A stretch of DNA of 64,000 nucleotides, taken from the NCBI GenBank assembly GCA_037893245.1, contig JBAIAA010000596.1, positions 845,162-909,161 on the forward strand. Direction: 5' to 3'. Origin of the DNA: Crossaster papposus. Lineage: Eukaryota > Echinodermata > Asteroidea > Velatida > Solasteridae. The stretch's first letter is position 1, and each line of letters opens with the position of its first letter. The notes beneath the pieces were generated by a model. The model searched no databases and was not told the origin of the DNA. It saw only the letters and a list, made by a program, of their open reading frames with translations. Below, in pieces: positions 47,710 to 57,480 of the stretch. A program made the position numbers and the translations under genes.

Positions 47710-50700
47710 CTATAGTCTTCTCACCTGGTCAAGTAGACGGATGACACTGCTGAACTGGTACCTGCTGGGTGGCTTTCCCTTGGTCACTCGTCTCGATCGG
47801 CGTGGTCTCATCCCTCCACGGTCCTCGGCTCTGATGTCAGGTCGCACGGTCTCTCCTGGACTCCCGGCTGTGGCCTTGGGTTGAAGTGTAACTGGTCCTG
47901 CTCCTCCAGTCTCCCTGGTCATGACTGCTTCAGCTGGCTCTGCGACAAATACCTCTGGGGCAGTGGTGGGCAACGAACTTACGCAGTTGTCTTCTTTATC
48001 AGTAAGACCCAGATCAGCTAAACCAAGTGTTTCACCCCAAATAGCGCTGCTTTCGCTGCTGGCCGTTAGGCTCGAAGAAGAAGTGTCCGGTGTCGCCAAC
48101 TCGTCAGTGGCGGTATCTGCTGGCTGGGGCTTGACCTCCCATGGACAGTGCTTTACTTCACTTCGATGGAGAACCTTTTTTCGTCCAGTTGAATTGCGCA
48201 CCTCATAGACTGGCTGTCCCTCAAAGGGTCTCCCAACTACCAAGTATGGTGATTCCTCCCAAAAATCCTGGATTTTACACCTTCCCCGGTGTGTACGGTC
48301 CCTGACCAAGACGTACTCTCCAATGCCCAGTGGTTGTTCGAATACATCCTTTCTGTGAGCCATGGTCCTGCTTTCAACTGTCTGGGCCACGTTAGCAGCT
48401 GCTAGCTTGCGGACAGTGTCCAACTGTGACAAGTGTTTCTTCACGTAGTGCTGTGGTGTCTCTCCATCTAGTTGGGGGTGGTCTACACCCAGGACAAGGT
48501 GTTGGGGCAGACGTGCTGATCTCCCGAAGAGTAGAAAGAAAGGCTCATAGCCCGTACAGCTGTGGACGGTGTTGTTGTAGGTAGCAACTAACTGTGGTAG
48601 GTAGTCAGCCCATCTTGACTTCTTCTGTGCAGGCAGTACTTTAAGTAGGTTATGCAGAGTGCGATTGAAACGCTCGCATTGCCCATTCCCTTGGGGATGG
48701 TACGGAGTGGTATGCGAGCGCCCAATACCGTACAGCTGGCAGAGTTCCTGAATGACTCCGGCTATAAAGCACTTCCCATTATCAGAGTGAAGTCTGAGCG
48801 GAGCCCCATAAGGTGTTATCAGGTGTTTGACTAGGGCACGTGCCACTGTTTCTGCCCGTTGGTCTCTCGTGGGAATGGCCCACGCGAACTTAGTGAATAC
48901 ATCGGTGAGGATTAACACGTTCTCGTGGCCACTTGATGACGGCTCGAGTACCGTAAAGTCCATCGCTACTACTTCCAATGGGGCGGTAGCCTTGAGAGTT
49001 CCCATTGGGGGTCTTGTGCAACGGTTAGGTTGCTTGCTGACACCACACCTGACACACTGCCGACACCAAGCTCTGACTGAACTCTCCATGTTTGGCCAAA
49101 AGAAGAGGGGCTGGATCAACCGGAGGGTTCGCTTTACCCCAAAGTGACCCATGTCGTCATGGAAGGATTTCAGTACAACCTCCTGCAGTCGGGCTGGCAC
49201 CACCAGGCGCTCACACTTCCTTCCCCCATGAAAGGTTGACTGCCGGTACAACACCCCATCCCTCAGCTGAAGCTGATCCCAGTGTTTTAGTACGGTAGCT
49301 ACTGCTGGAGGATCCTCATGTCTCTCTTGACGGGTCGGTCGGTAGCCTCTCCCAAAGTACGTCCTGACTCTCTGGAGTACGAAATCACCATTTTGAAGGG
49401 ATCCGAGTTCTGCTGCAGTATACCCAGGTAAGCATCGACTTCCATCTTGCTGGTTTACTCTTATCTGATGAAGTAGAACTGGTGGCACCGCCGAACTAGA
49501 GTCAGTGGGGCCACATGTGGCACGTACTGCCCCAGAGGAGACTTCCAACTCGGGACCCAGATGGAGGGGCTTAGGAGCACCATCATCCTTCTGGGAAAGC
49601 CTAGACAGAGCATCAGGAGCTTGGTTACGCTTCCCAGGTCGATATTCTAACTTGTAGTCGAAGGCAGACAACTGCTGAACCCATCTGAGCTCTGGGGCAC
49701 TGAGATTGGCCGTATCTAAGTACTTCAGTGGATTATGATCCGTGTAGATTGTGCATTGGTTCCCCATTAGATAGTCCTTGAAGGCCTGGCAGACTGACCA
49801 TCGAACAGCTAGTAGCTCTAACTTGAATGATGAATAATGCCTATCGTTGCGCTCTGCTGGCCGCAGAGATCTGGATGCATAGGCAATCACTGTCCTGGTT
49901 CCGTCACCTTGTTCCTGAGAAAGTACTGCCCCCAGCCCAGTCGCACTAGCATCAGTTTCCACACGAAAAGGTCGACTGAAATCAGCGAACTGCAGAACTG
50001 GCGCCTCAGTTAACTTTGTCTTTAGTGCCAGGAAAGCCGAAACTGCAGCACTATCCAGGTCTACCTTCCTACTCCCAGTTTTCGTCTTCGCGTTGCCCTT
50101 ACTTCCAGTCCCCTTTAGATAGGTGAACAGAGGAGACGCGACGCTGGAATACTGGTGGACAAACTTCCTAAAGAACCCTGTGAAGCCCAGGAAAGACCTA
50201 AGCTCAGTTACTGTCGTTGGTTGTGGCCAATCCTGAACCACGGATATCTTGTCAGGGTCTGGTTTCACTCCTTCACCCGCTGCTACCAAATGCCCCAAGT
50301 ACTTAACTTGAGTCTGGAAGAAGGAACACTTTGCTGGCTTGATCTTCAACCCATACTGCTGCAGACGAGAGAACACCCGCTCTAGTCGCTCAAGGTGTTC
50401 ATCAAAGGTCGATGAGAATATTATGATGTCATCTAGGTAAATCAGGAGGCTTTGCAGGGCTTGATCGCCCAGGCAACGTTGCATGAGGCGTTGAAATGTT
50501 GCTGGGCTGTTGCAAAGCCCGAATGGCATTCTTGTGTATTCATACAACCCGAACGGCGTCACGAATGCTGTCTTTTCTTGATCCTTCTCCTCCATGGCCA
50601 ACTGGTAGTATCCCGACGTCAAGTCAAGAACGCTGAAGTACTTTGCTCCCCCAAGGGCTTGGAGTGATTCATCGATCCGGGGCAAGGGGAAGGAGTTCTT

Positions 50701-52914
50701 GGTAGTAACCGAATTTAGCCTTCTGTAATCAATACACAGACGGATAGTTTGGTCCTTTTTTCTAACAACAACTATCGGCGATGCCCAGGGGCTAACACTT
50801 TCACGAACAATCCCAGCATTGACAAGTTCATGTATGTGCTGGCGAACTTCCTGATACTGTGATGGCGGAAGTGACCTGTATCGTTGCCGGATCGGGGCCG
50901 CGTCACCCGTCTCTATGGTGTGCTTCACGGTGTCACAGTAACCAAGGTCTCGGTCATGTCTTGAGAAGATGCCTTCATATTGCCTCAACATTCCCTTGAA
51001 CTTCGCTTGTTGATCTGCTGTTAACTCGACCCCTGGCTCAAAATCGCCCGTCTGTAGACCAGTGGGGTCCGGGGTCATCGATGAAGAGCAAAAGGCCGTT
51101 TGGATGACAGAAGGGTCGGGGTGATCCTGATTGGCAGCATCCGAGTTGATTAACTCTGCAAGATACAAGGTTCCTATGCAGGTATGACTTGGGACGATGG
51201 CGTCACACTCACTGTCATTTGTCAAAGCCACCAAAAACATGCCGTTTGATACTGGAACCAAACACCGCCCAATTTGCAGTGAAGAAGTTAGGTTGGACCC
51301 CTCGTCTGGTTCCAGGATTGCCTCATACGTCATGCCATCAGGCCCCGGTTGAGCAGTTGCCCAAAATGTGACAGTCTCGCCCTGAGGGACAACTGCAGCT
51401 CCTCCCTTTGGTAGATATGCACGACTTATTCCATCCCTGGCCGAAAACTTGACTCTCTTCCCTGTTGCTGCTAAGGCTCTCTTCCATGTTGGCCCTTGTC
51501 TCTCGGTGCGAAGCTGCTCTAAGTATCCCTGACCGTAGTCTCGAACCAGAAGGCTCCAACACTCCCCCAAAACATTCATTCCTAAAATGCATGGTGGGCC
51601 AACAGGCTTCGCTACCCCGTCATTCTCCTTAATAACAAGTATGAGTCGGTCAGGTATGTTGGTGCCGAGTGCGGTCACGTCTGCCTCAAAACAGCCAATA
51701 TATGGTATGTCTGCCCCATTTGCTAAAAGCAGTCGGAAGTACTCTGGAATCGCCTTTATCTCAAACCCGCGTGGTTTCAGGAACTGGTAGTAGTACTGCT
51801 CAGACACAGTGGAGACCATTGACCCTGTATCGAGCAGACACTGGACTGGATGCAAGCAATTACGTGTACCGAGCAGAACATTGACGCAGTAACAATTTGA
51901 AACAGCCGTATTAAAAAATCGCTGATCTACTGAGCCATCCCATGCCCCTTCAGCTGTCTGGCTCCCGACAACTGAGGGCGCCTGTTTTCCGACCGGGGGG
52001 GTAGCACCGGGTGGCGGTCGGCGGATGTAGGGTTGACGGGGAATCTGGCAATTTCGGGCAAAGTGCCCTGGCTCTCCACAGTTGTAGCACCGGGGGACCT
52101 GCACGGGGGAATGGTACTCTGGTGGGAATGGGCCGTTCCAGGAATTCTGTGCGGGACCAAGGGGAAGCTGTGGGGAAGCCGACTTGAGGGCGAGGGCCTC
52201 AACTGTTTGTTGGAGCTTCTCAACTTTCTTCTCTAACTGGCCGAGTGAGCTATCTTCGAGATGCATAGTCGCCATTGTCCCTTGCTTGGGCAACCTGCCG
52301 GGACGGGCACCCTCCCTTTCAGCTCTTTTGATCGCCCAGTTCTTTATTTCAGTGAAAGTCATAGTTGGGCAGCGATCCAGGAGGTCACGACACGAGTTTC
52401 GTAACCCCTCCACCTCCAGCCCGTCAACGAACTGCTCTATCAACATCCGGTCCGGTCCCTGATAGATCTTTTCCTTTTTCTGTAGCCGAAGGTAAAGGCG
52501 TTGAAGGGCTACGGAAAAGTCTCTTACACTTTCCCCTGTCTGCTGACGACGGTCAAGTAGTCGGCGCTGGAGCTCACCACTGGTCAGTCCTTCCCCGTAG
52601 GAGTCCTTTAGATAGGTAAGCACCTCTTCGGCTGTCTGTCCACTGTTGAGTAGTGCCTTGGCCTCCACCTTCGGGCTGCCCTTGAGAGAGTCAAGGAGGA
52701 ACTGCCCCCTCTGTCGTGGTAACACTGCATATCGATCGAAGGCATGCAGGATTGTCTCTACAAACTCATCAATGGGCATTGATCGGCCCGTGATGTCTTC
52801 TCTGCCCTCGTATGTTGGAACTTTGCGCTCTGGGGCCAGCACTACAGGAGCTTGACTAGGCGGTACTGCGACAGCTGGCTCTGTCACTACTACATCAAAG
52901 ACTCTCCCTCCCAT
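47710..52914 (-). CDS. gag-pol: Gag-Pol polyprotein of the Ty3/gypsy element
   Basis: One 1734-codon frame without stops. Approximate order: retrotransposon gag domain (50-190), coiled-coil-like stretch (about 220-245), CCHC zinc knuckle CYNCGEPGHFARNC (about 276-289), aspartic protease LLDTGSMVSTVS (about 360), reverse transcriptase with LRLCIDYRRLN and YLDD (about 826), RNase H with VETDASATGLG (about 985), integrase with HHCC zinc finger (1250-1285) and DDE residues in VAMDFT, LHSDNGKC and GQCERFN (about 1320, 1377, 1415), then a C-terminal extension with an acidic, Ser/Thr-rich part. Gag and pol are fused in one frame, so no frameshift is needed between them. The ATG at 52914 overlaps the end of a small upstream ORF. 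All catalytic motifs look intact, so the element may be active. Confidence 0.95.
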   Translation of the reverse strand: MGGRVFDVVVTEPAVAVPPSQAPVVLAPERKVPTYEGREDITGRSMPIDEFVETILHAFDRYAVLPRQRGQFLLDSLKGSPKVEAKALLNSGQTAEEVLTYLKDSYGEGLTSGELQRRLLDRRQQTGESVRDFSVALQRLYLRLQKKEKIYQGPDRMLIEQFVDGLEVEGLRNSCRDLLDRCPTMTFTEIKNWAIKRAEREGARPGRLPKQGTMATMHLEDSSLGQLEKKVEKLQQTVEALALKSASPQLPLGPAQNSWNGPFPPEYHSPVQVPRCYNCGEPGHFARNCQIPRQPYIRRPPPGATPPVGKQAPSVVGSQTAEGAWDGSVDQRFFNTAVSNCYCVNVLLGTRNCLHPVQCLLDTGSMVSTVSEQYYYQFLKPRGFEIKAIPEYFRLLLANGADIPYIGCFEADVTALGTNIPDRLILVIKENDGVAKPVGPPCILGMNVLGECWSLLVRDYGQGYLEQLRTERQGPTWKRALAATGKRVKFSARDGISRAYLPKGGAAVVPQGETVTFWATAQPGPDGMTYEAILEPDEGSNLTSSLQIGRCLVPVSNGMFLVALTNDSECDAIVPSHTCIGTLYLAELINSDAANQDHPDPSVIQTAFCSSSMTPDPTGLQTGDFEPGVELTADQQAKFKGMLRQYEGIFSRHDRDLGYCDTVKHTIETGDAAPIRQRYRSLPPSQYQEVRQHIHELVNAGIVRESVSPWASPIVVVRKKDQTIRLCIDYRRLNSVTTKNSFPLPRIDESLQALGGAKYFSVLDLTSGYYQLAMEEKDQEKTAFVTPFGLYEYTRMPFGLCNSPATFQRLMQRCLGDQALQSLLIYLDDIIIFSSTFDEHLERLERVFSRLQQYGLKIKPAKCSFFQTQVKYLGHLVAAGEGVKPDPDKISVVQDWPQPTTVTELRSFLGFTGFFRKFVHQYSSVASPLFTYLKGTGSKGNAKTKTGSRKVDLDSAAVSAFLALKTKLTEAPVLQFADFSRPFRVETDASATGLGAVLSQEQGDGTRTVIAYASRSLRPAERNDRHYSSFKLELLAVRWSVCQAFKDYLMGNQCTIYTDHNPLKYLDTANLSAPELRWVQQLSAFDYKLEYRPGKRNQAPDALSRLSQKDDGAPKPLHLGPELEVSSGAVRATCGPTDSSSAVPPVLLHQIRVNQQDGSRCLPGYTAAELGSLQNGDFVLQRVRTYFGRGYRPTRQERHEDPPAVATVLKHWDQLQLRDGVLYRQSTFHGGRKCERLVVPARLQEVVLKSFHDDMGHFGVKRTLRLIQPLFFWPNMESSVRAWCRQCVRCGVSKQPNRCTRPPMGTLKATAPLEVVAMDFTVLEPSSSGHENVLILTDVFTKFAWAIPTRDQRAETVARALVKHLITPYGAPLRLHSDNGKCFIAGVIQELCQLYGIGRSHTTPYHPQGNGQCERFNRTLHNLLKVLPAQKKSRWADYLPQLVATYNNTVHSCTGYEPFFLLFGRSARLPQHLVLGVDHPQLDGETPQHYVKKHLSQLDTVRKLAAANVAQTVESRTMAHRKDVFEQPLGIGEYVLVRDRTHRGRCKIQDFWEESPYLVVGRPFEGQPVYEVRNSTGRKKVLHRSEVKHCPWEVKPQPADTATDELATPDTSSSSLTASSESSAIWGETLGLADLGLTDKEDNCVSSLPTTAPEVFVAEPAEAVMTRETGGAGPVTLQPKATAGSPGETVRPDIRAEDRGGMRPRRSRRVTKGKPPSRYQFSSVIRLLDQVRRL

Positions 52915-53135
52915 CCATCAGCTGGCGGTATAACTGCTCCATTCTCGACTATCAGGATAACTTCTCCATCCTCAGTGGCATATGAAAGGCCTCGTGCTTC
53001 TGCGTAACGGACTTGTAGCGTCGACAGCAAGAGCCGGTTCTTGCGTAGGGTTAGCTGAACGGGTTTGTCCGTTGAGCTTAGCTTCACTCGAACAGTGGAC
53101 GAGTCCGGTGCCATACCTGCAGCACACTCAGACAA
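52890..53135 (-). CDS. Small ORF preceding and overlapping gag-pol
   Basis: An 81-codon frame between the primer-binding site and gag-pol, beginning MSECAAGMAPDSSTVRVKLS. It overlaps the gag-pol start by 25 nt: its last codons GGATGGGAGGGAG contain the gag-pol ATG in another frame. It has a mixed hydrophobic and charged make-up (VQLTLRKNRLLLSTLQVRYA, VILIVENGAVI), hinting at a small beta-rich fold; no family recognised. It may be an accessory protein, a translated leader allowing reinitiation, or the true gag N-terminus joined by frameshifting. Confidence 0.5.
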   Translation of the reverse strand: MSECAAGMAPDSSTVRVKLSSTDKPVQLTLRKNRLLLSTLQVRYAEARGLSYATEDGEVILIVENGAVIPPADGWEGESLM

Positions 53136-53182
53136 AGATGCTGTTGCCTACCTCAGTTTACTATTTGTCTTGTCTCGTCAGC

Positions 53183-53201
53183 CAATCCCACTTCTGACAC
53201 C
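53183..53201 (-). promoter_or_regulatory. Primer-binding site (tRNA-Leu type)
   Basis: Immediately after the 5' LTR the minus strand reads GGTGTCAGAAGTGGGATT, complementary to a tRNA 3' end AATCCCACTTCTGACACC. This resembles the acceptor and T-arm end of metazoan tRNA-Leu; the tRNA identity is inferred from memory. Confidence 0.7.
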
Positions 53202-54203
53202 TGTGGGAGGGGGTCATGAAATGACTAGGTGGGTTCGAAACTGGCTGAAAGTTGGGTTGGAACGGTCAAGTCCAACATGAGGCAGGCAGGCAGCGTTTTT
53301 ATTGACAATAACAAACATACGACAAAAGGAGAAAAAGAAAAGGAAAATCCAAAATTAATTTAAGAATTAACTAGAAATTACAGTACAATCAAGGTTACAT
53401 GAAGTATGTTGCCGCACACTGACTAGTAGTCCACCTAAATGGACGGTGACGTCACCATCTAGGCCAAACTAGTGGCTGGTAAATGTACATGTAATAATTC
53501 GACATAAACTCTAGCAGGACTAGGAGTAAAGTCTATTACAGGAACAACTGATTTAACTTACACATTGGCAATCATAAAATACTAAGGTGCATTATCTCAG
53601 TCTCAATAAAATAGTAAATCGATCTACATCCAACTAGACATACTTTAAAATACAATGTAGTTGTTTAAAATGCATAGTATTGTCGTCTACAACGAGTGAG
53701 GGCGCCCTTTACTTATCACAACGTCTGACAGAGTCTAAAAACACAGGTTTGTCTTAATTTTACAAATGATACACTGCAAACACAAGCACATAATGCGAGT
53801 CCTACTTTAACAAACCACATGGGAATATATTTCGTACACGGGTGCATAATATAAATGAATGTACATGTATCTATATCCATCTCGGCCGAAAAAAGCGTTA
53901 ATAAATGGGCGGCGCCATGTTGGATAAAATGTAACGAAACAAACCTGCTTAATACTAAATTTCAGACTGGTTTCACATATAACCTAGCGTACGTGGGGAA
54001 CCTATACAATAATACAATTTAGGCCCTATAAGTTTTAATGACACTAACATTATTAAAAACACCTAAAATCTCGTACCTGAAAGTTGGGTTGGAACGGTCA
54101 AGTCCAACATGAGGCAGGCAGGCAGCGTTTGCCGCCGGCCGCATGGTGGCGCTATAACCGCTCCAACGGACGGACTTCCGTGCGATGCCTTACCGACTCT
54201 ACA
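53202..54203 (-). repeat. 5' LTR of the gypsy element
   Basis: 1002 bp, near-identical to the 3' LTR. Transcription of the element would start here on the minus strand. The internal 55-bp direct repeat is present here too (53245 and 54078 regions). Confidence 0.93.
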
Positions 54204-55692
54204 AGAGTATCGTCTCTGTATATAAGATCACACAGCAGACTTCTATAAAGTTGAAGATAATAGACCTTAGTTACACTTTTTCAGCATTCTCAAACATTAA
54301 AAAGTATTATGAATATTTTGAGATTAAATACAACTGTTCCAACTGTTCCGATTTGCTCCAATTTTCAAGCATTTACTGGAATCTGTAAGAATAAAAATGA
54401 AGCAAAAGGTTTTACTGAAAACTATTTGCTAAAGAGTAAAAGTATTTACTTTTTAATTTCCAGCATTTGCTAGAATATTAGTATTTGCTCCATTTGGTAT
54501 GAATAAAAATGAGTAAATGCTTCAGATTTGCAGTATTAACTCGTAATTGGGTCGGGGCTATCTTGAAAAAAGAGAAGCAGACACTAATATGAACAATAGG
54601 AGCTTTTGTATATGTGGTTAGGCAGGAAAAAAACATGGAAGATGGATTGTCTAGGATTAAAATACAAGCAGTTGTACTGATTTTGGGGAAGGAAATGAGA
54701 CGTAGATGGCCGATCATTTCTTGCAATTGTTGTGGCGATTTATTGTCACTGGGTTTCACCTGTTGTGGGTTGAATTAACAGCCACCCAACAATTTAGGGA
54801 ATTTTAATCTATGAATGAAATGAATTTATACTCCTGTTTTCTTACATGTTGTTGGTTGTATAGTAAATAATTTAAGGAATTTTAATCGGGAATGGGAACG
54901 CTTTGTGATCTCAGCTTGTCGTTTCTATAGAGCTGCCCTATGGTTCGATATGGCCTGATCATGAGGCGTCTCCTCTATTCAGGATCCTTTAAAAAGGAGA
55001 TCGGATGTGAACACGTCGCACTCCGTGACGGGTCTCAAGCGGGTTCACATCACACAGGGAACTGGGTTCATCCACATTATGTAGGGACTGTTGTACATTA
55101 CTGTATAGGGACAAGAAGGGTAAGATATTAGATATGGCAACTAGGGACGTTTCCTGACACGCAGTAAGTAAATAATTGTACATTTCCCGTTAGAATTTAA
55201 CTATAAAATAAAGGCCGAAGTTGTAGTTTAGAAACCAATCCTTTTCAATTCGTGTTATTTTAGTTGTCCAATTGACATTCAGAACTCAGGAAACCGGTAC
55301 TGCTCTATCTGCTAATTCCCTAACGCCCGGTCAAATACATAGTTCCAATTAAACAATAGGGCCGGTATAACACATGGTAGAAGATCCGTTTTATTCATTT
55401 TCTAAAATGGATGCTTTGATAATGTATAGGGAGTGCCCTTGCCTCTTTTTATTCTCATTTTTTGTTAGGTAAGCCTTTAAACTGTCGTGTGTATGTCAAT
55501 GGTGATTCTGTCAATGTGATGTTTTGTCTATGGTGATTCAGACGGATAAAAATTAGTTTGTTCGATTAATAGAACACAACTGTTTCCTCGTAAAGGAAAA
55601 CAAAAAAGAGGCTTAATTGCGCACGTGTTTTCTGATATATATTATTGGTTTATTGTATTTTGTCTAGTATTGCTAGCTGAAGCTTTGAATTT

Positions 55693-57480
55693 GTGAATTT
55701 ATATCAATTGATGATTAAAAAGGAAAACTCGGAAAAGATCCGTTCAAATGAGGACTCTTCATCAGTAGATACAAATTCCTCCGATTCAAAATTAATCATG
55801 GCTTCTAAATATGATATGTCGTCATGTACAATTAGCTATTCAGGAAATCCTGATGAAGATATAGAAACTTTTCATTCCACATTCATGGATTATGCTAAAT
55901 TACGAGACTATACTGATGCCAAATGGGTTCTAGCATTTAAGACTAGACTTCATGGAAATGCTCGGGTATTCTTGGATTCAGTTTCAGTTGATCAAAACGA
56001 TTCCGTGGATAAAATTATAGAATTACTCAAGCATAATTTTGAAGGTGATGCATGGAAATGGAATATTGAAACAAAATTATTAGCTAAAAAACAGAATTCA
56101 GAAGAATTGTTGGATAGTTATGTGACTGACATAATACGGTGGTGTAATCAATTGAAGAAGACTGACACTGAACGGCCAGACTTGTTGTAGCTGTTAATGA
56201 AACGGCCAATGATACTTTGCCCACTAATACTAGTGTTAAACCGGTAGTTATCAATGCGATGCAAAATAATGCTTTGCAAACTTCGGTTAATCAGCTGTCT
56301 GAACTTATGGTTAATACTGTTGACAGACTAGATAAATTGGAGAAAAATCAGCAAAGATCATATCTTCCAAATGATAGGCCTATGTCCTACAGACAACCGT
56401 ACACGCCTCAGTGGGTCGTATGAATAAGAACTAGCAAATGCTATGAAGTACAAGCAAAAAGTAAAAGCATTTACTTCGAAGTAAAAGCATTAAGTAAAAG
56501 CAAATGCTTCCATTCGTATGAATAAAATAAAGTTTTACTGTTTAGCATTTACTGGCTGAAATAGCAGTAAATGCTTTTTACTTGCAATTGATTTCACAGC
56601 CGAATGGTTTATAACAATAGAGTCTCTATTGTGTGTACGATGCACACCCACGCACACACGCTAGTACGCTGACAGGGGTGTTTGAATGAAATCGGAACCT
56701 CAAGTTACTGCTTCGCAGTCACGATGCCGTTTTCTGTCTCAGCAATATTGCAAGAAATTATCGGCCATCTACGTCTCATTTCCTTGCCCAAAATCAGTAC
56801 AACTGCTTGTATTTTAATCCTAGACAATTCATCTTCCATGTTCATAAATTTTCCTGCCTAACCACAATATACAAAAGCTCCTATTTTTCATATTAGTATT
56901 TGATTCTCTTTTTTTAAGGTAGCCCCGACCCAACCTTGAAAAATTACGAGTAAATATTGCAAATCTGAAGCATTTACTCATTTTTATTCATACCAAATGG
57001 AGCAAATACTAATATTCTAGCAAATGCTGGAAATTAAAAAAGTAAATACTTTTAGTCCTTAGCCAATACTTTCCAGTAAAACCTTTTGCTTTATTTTTAT
57101 TTATACAGATTCCAGTAAATGCTTGAAAATTGATAGTAAAAGCAAATGCTATTTTGTATGCATACGGCCCAGTATTCTCGTGTAAATCAGAGACCATCAT
57201 TTCGTTGTCATAGGTGCAATAGAATTGGACATAAATGGCGAAAGTGCTATGCTAGAATTCATGAAGATGGTACTCCTTTAAACTAGTTGACCCATCTTAT
57301 GTCTCTCACAAGCAGTATGTAAAGAAATATGTTCAAAAACATATAGATGGGGTAAAAAGAAAGAATGAACATTTTAACCGTAATTCCCCATCAGGGAAAT
57401 ATGCGACACCGACCAAAAATAGTTCTCGCAAATTTAGCCAAAACGTCATGTCAGGAGAAACTAACTATTCTGAATATATT
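55693..57480 (+). pseudogene. Gag-like gene with CCHC zinc knuckle, frameshifted and interrupted
   Basis: The first part (55693-56188) encodes a retrotransposon gag domain: ISYSGNPDEDIETF, then WVLAFKTRLHGNARVFLDS, then SYVTDIIRWCNQLKK. A frameshift near 56185 moves the frame; it then runs to 56412, where a 758-bp element is inserted. After the 3-bp target duplication (AGT, 57171-57173) the frame resumes and gives a zinc knuckle CHRCNRIGHKWRKC (57206-57247), followed by a Lys/Ser-rich tail to about 57480. No protease or reverse transcriptase follows. 54745-55692 may hold an LTR or leader (TATAAAATAAAGG at about 55203) but no LTR pair was found. Confidence 0.72.
56413..57170 (+). mobile_element. 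758-bp MITE inserted in the gag-like gene
   Basis: Ends GGGTCGTATGAATAAGAACT and GGGCCGTATGCATACAAAAT (complement) are inverted; AGT is duplicated on both sides (56410-56412 and 57171-57173). Arms are made of AGTAAATGC and GCATTTACT words. The 3-bp duplication and GGG terminus would suit PIF/Harbinger-like elements, which is an inference. Confidence 0.82.

Larger units (their letters stand above)
46315..54203 (-). mobile_element. Ty3/gypsy LTR retrotransposon, apparently complete
   Basis: Two LTRs (46315-47315 and 53202-54203) bound the element in minus orientation, with TG...CA termini and a 4-bp target duplication AGAG (46311-46314 and 54204-54207). The LTRs differ by a single indel that I can see (TGAAATACTAGG versus TGAAATGACTAGG), implying very recent insertion. 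A primer-binding site, a purine tract and a single uninterrupted gag-pol frame with protease, RT, RNase H and integrase in Ty3 order are present. It sits inside the TTAA-flanked element 45124-59159. Confidence 0.95.

Noticed and set aside
47615-53280. Plus-strand ORFs of 60-106 codons across the gypsy element
   Set aside because: Antisense shadows of the gag-pol frame.
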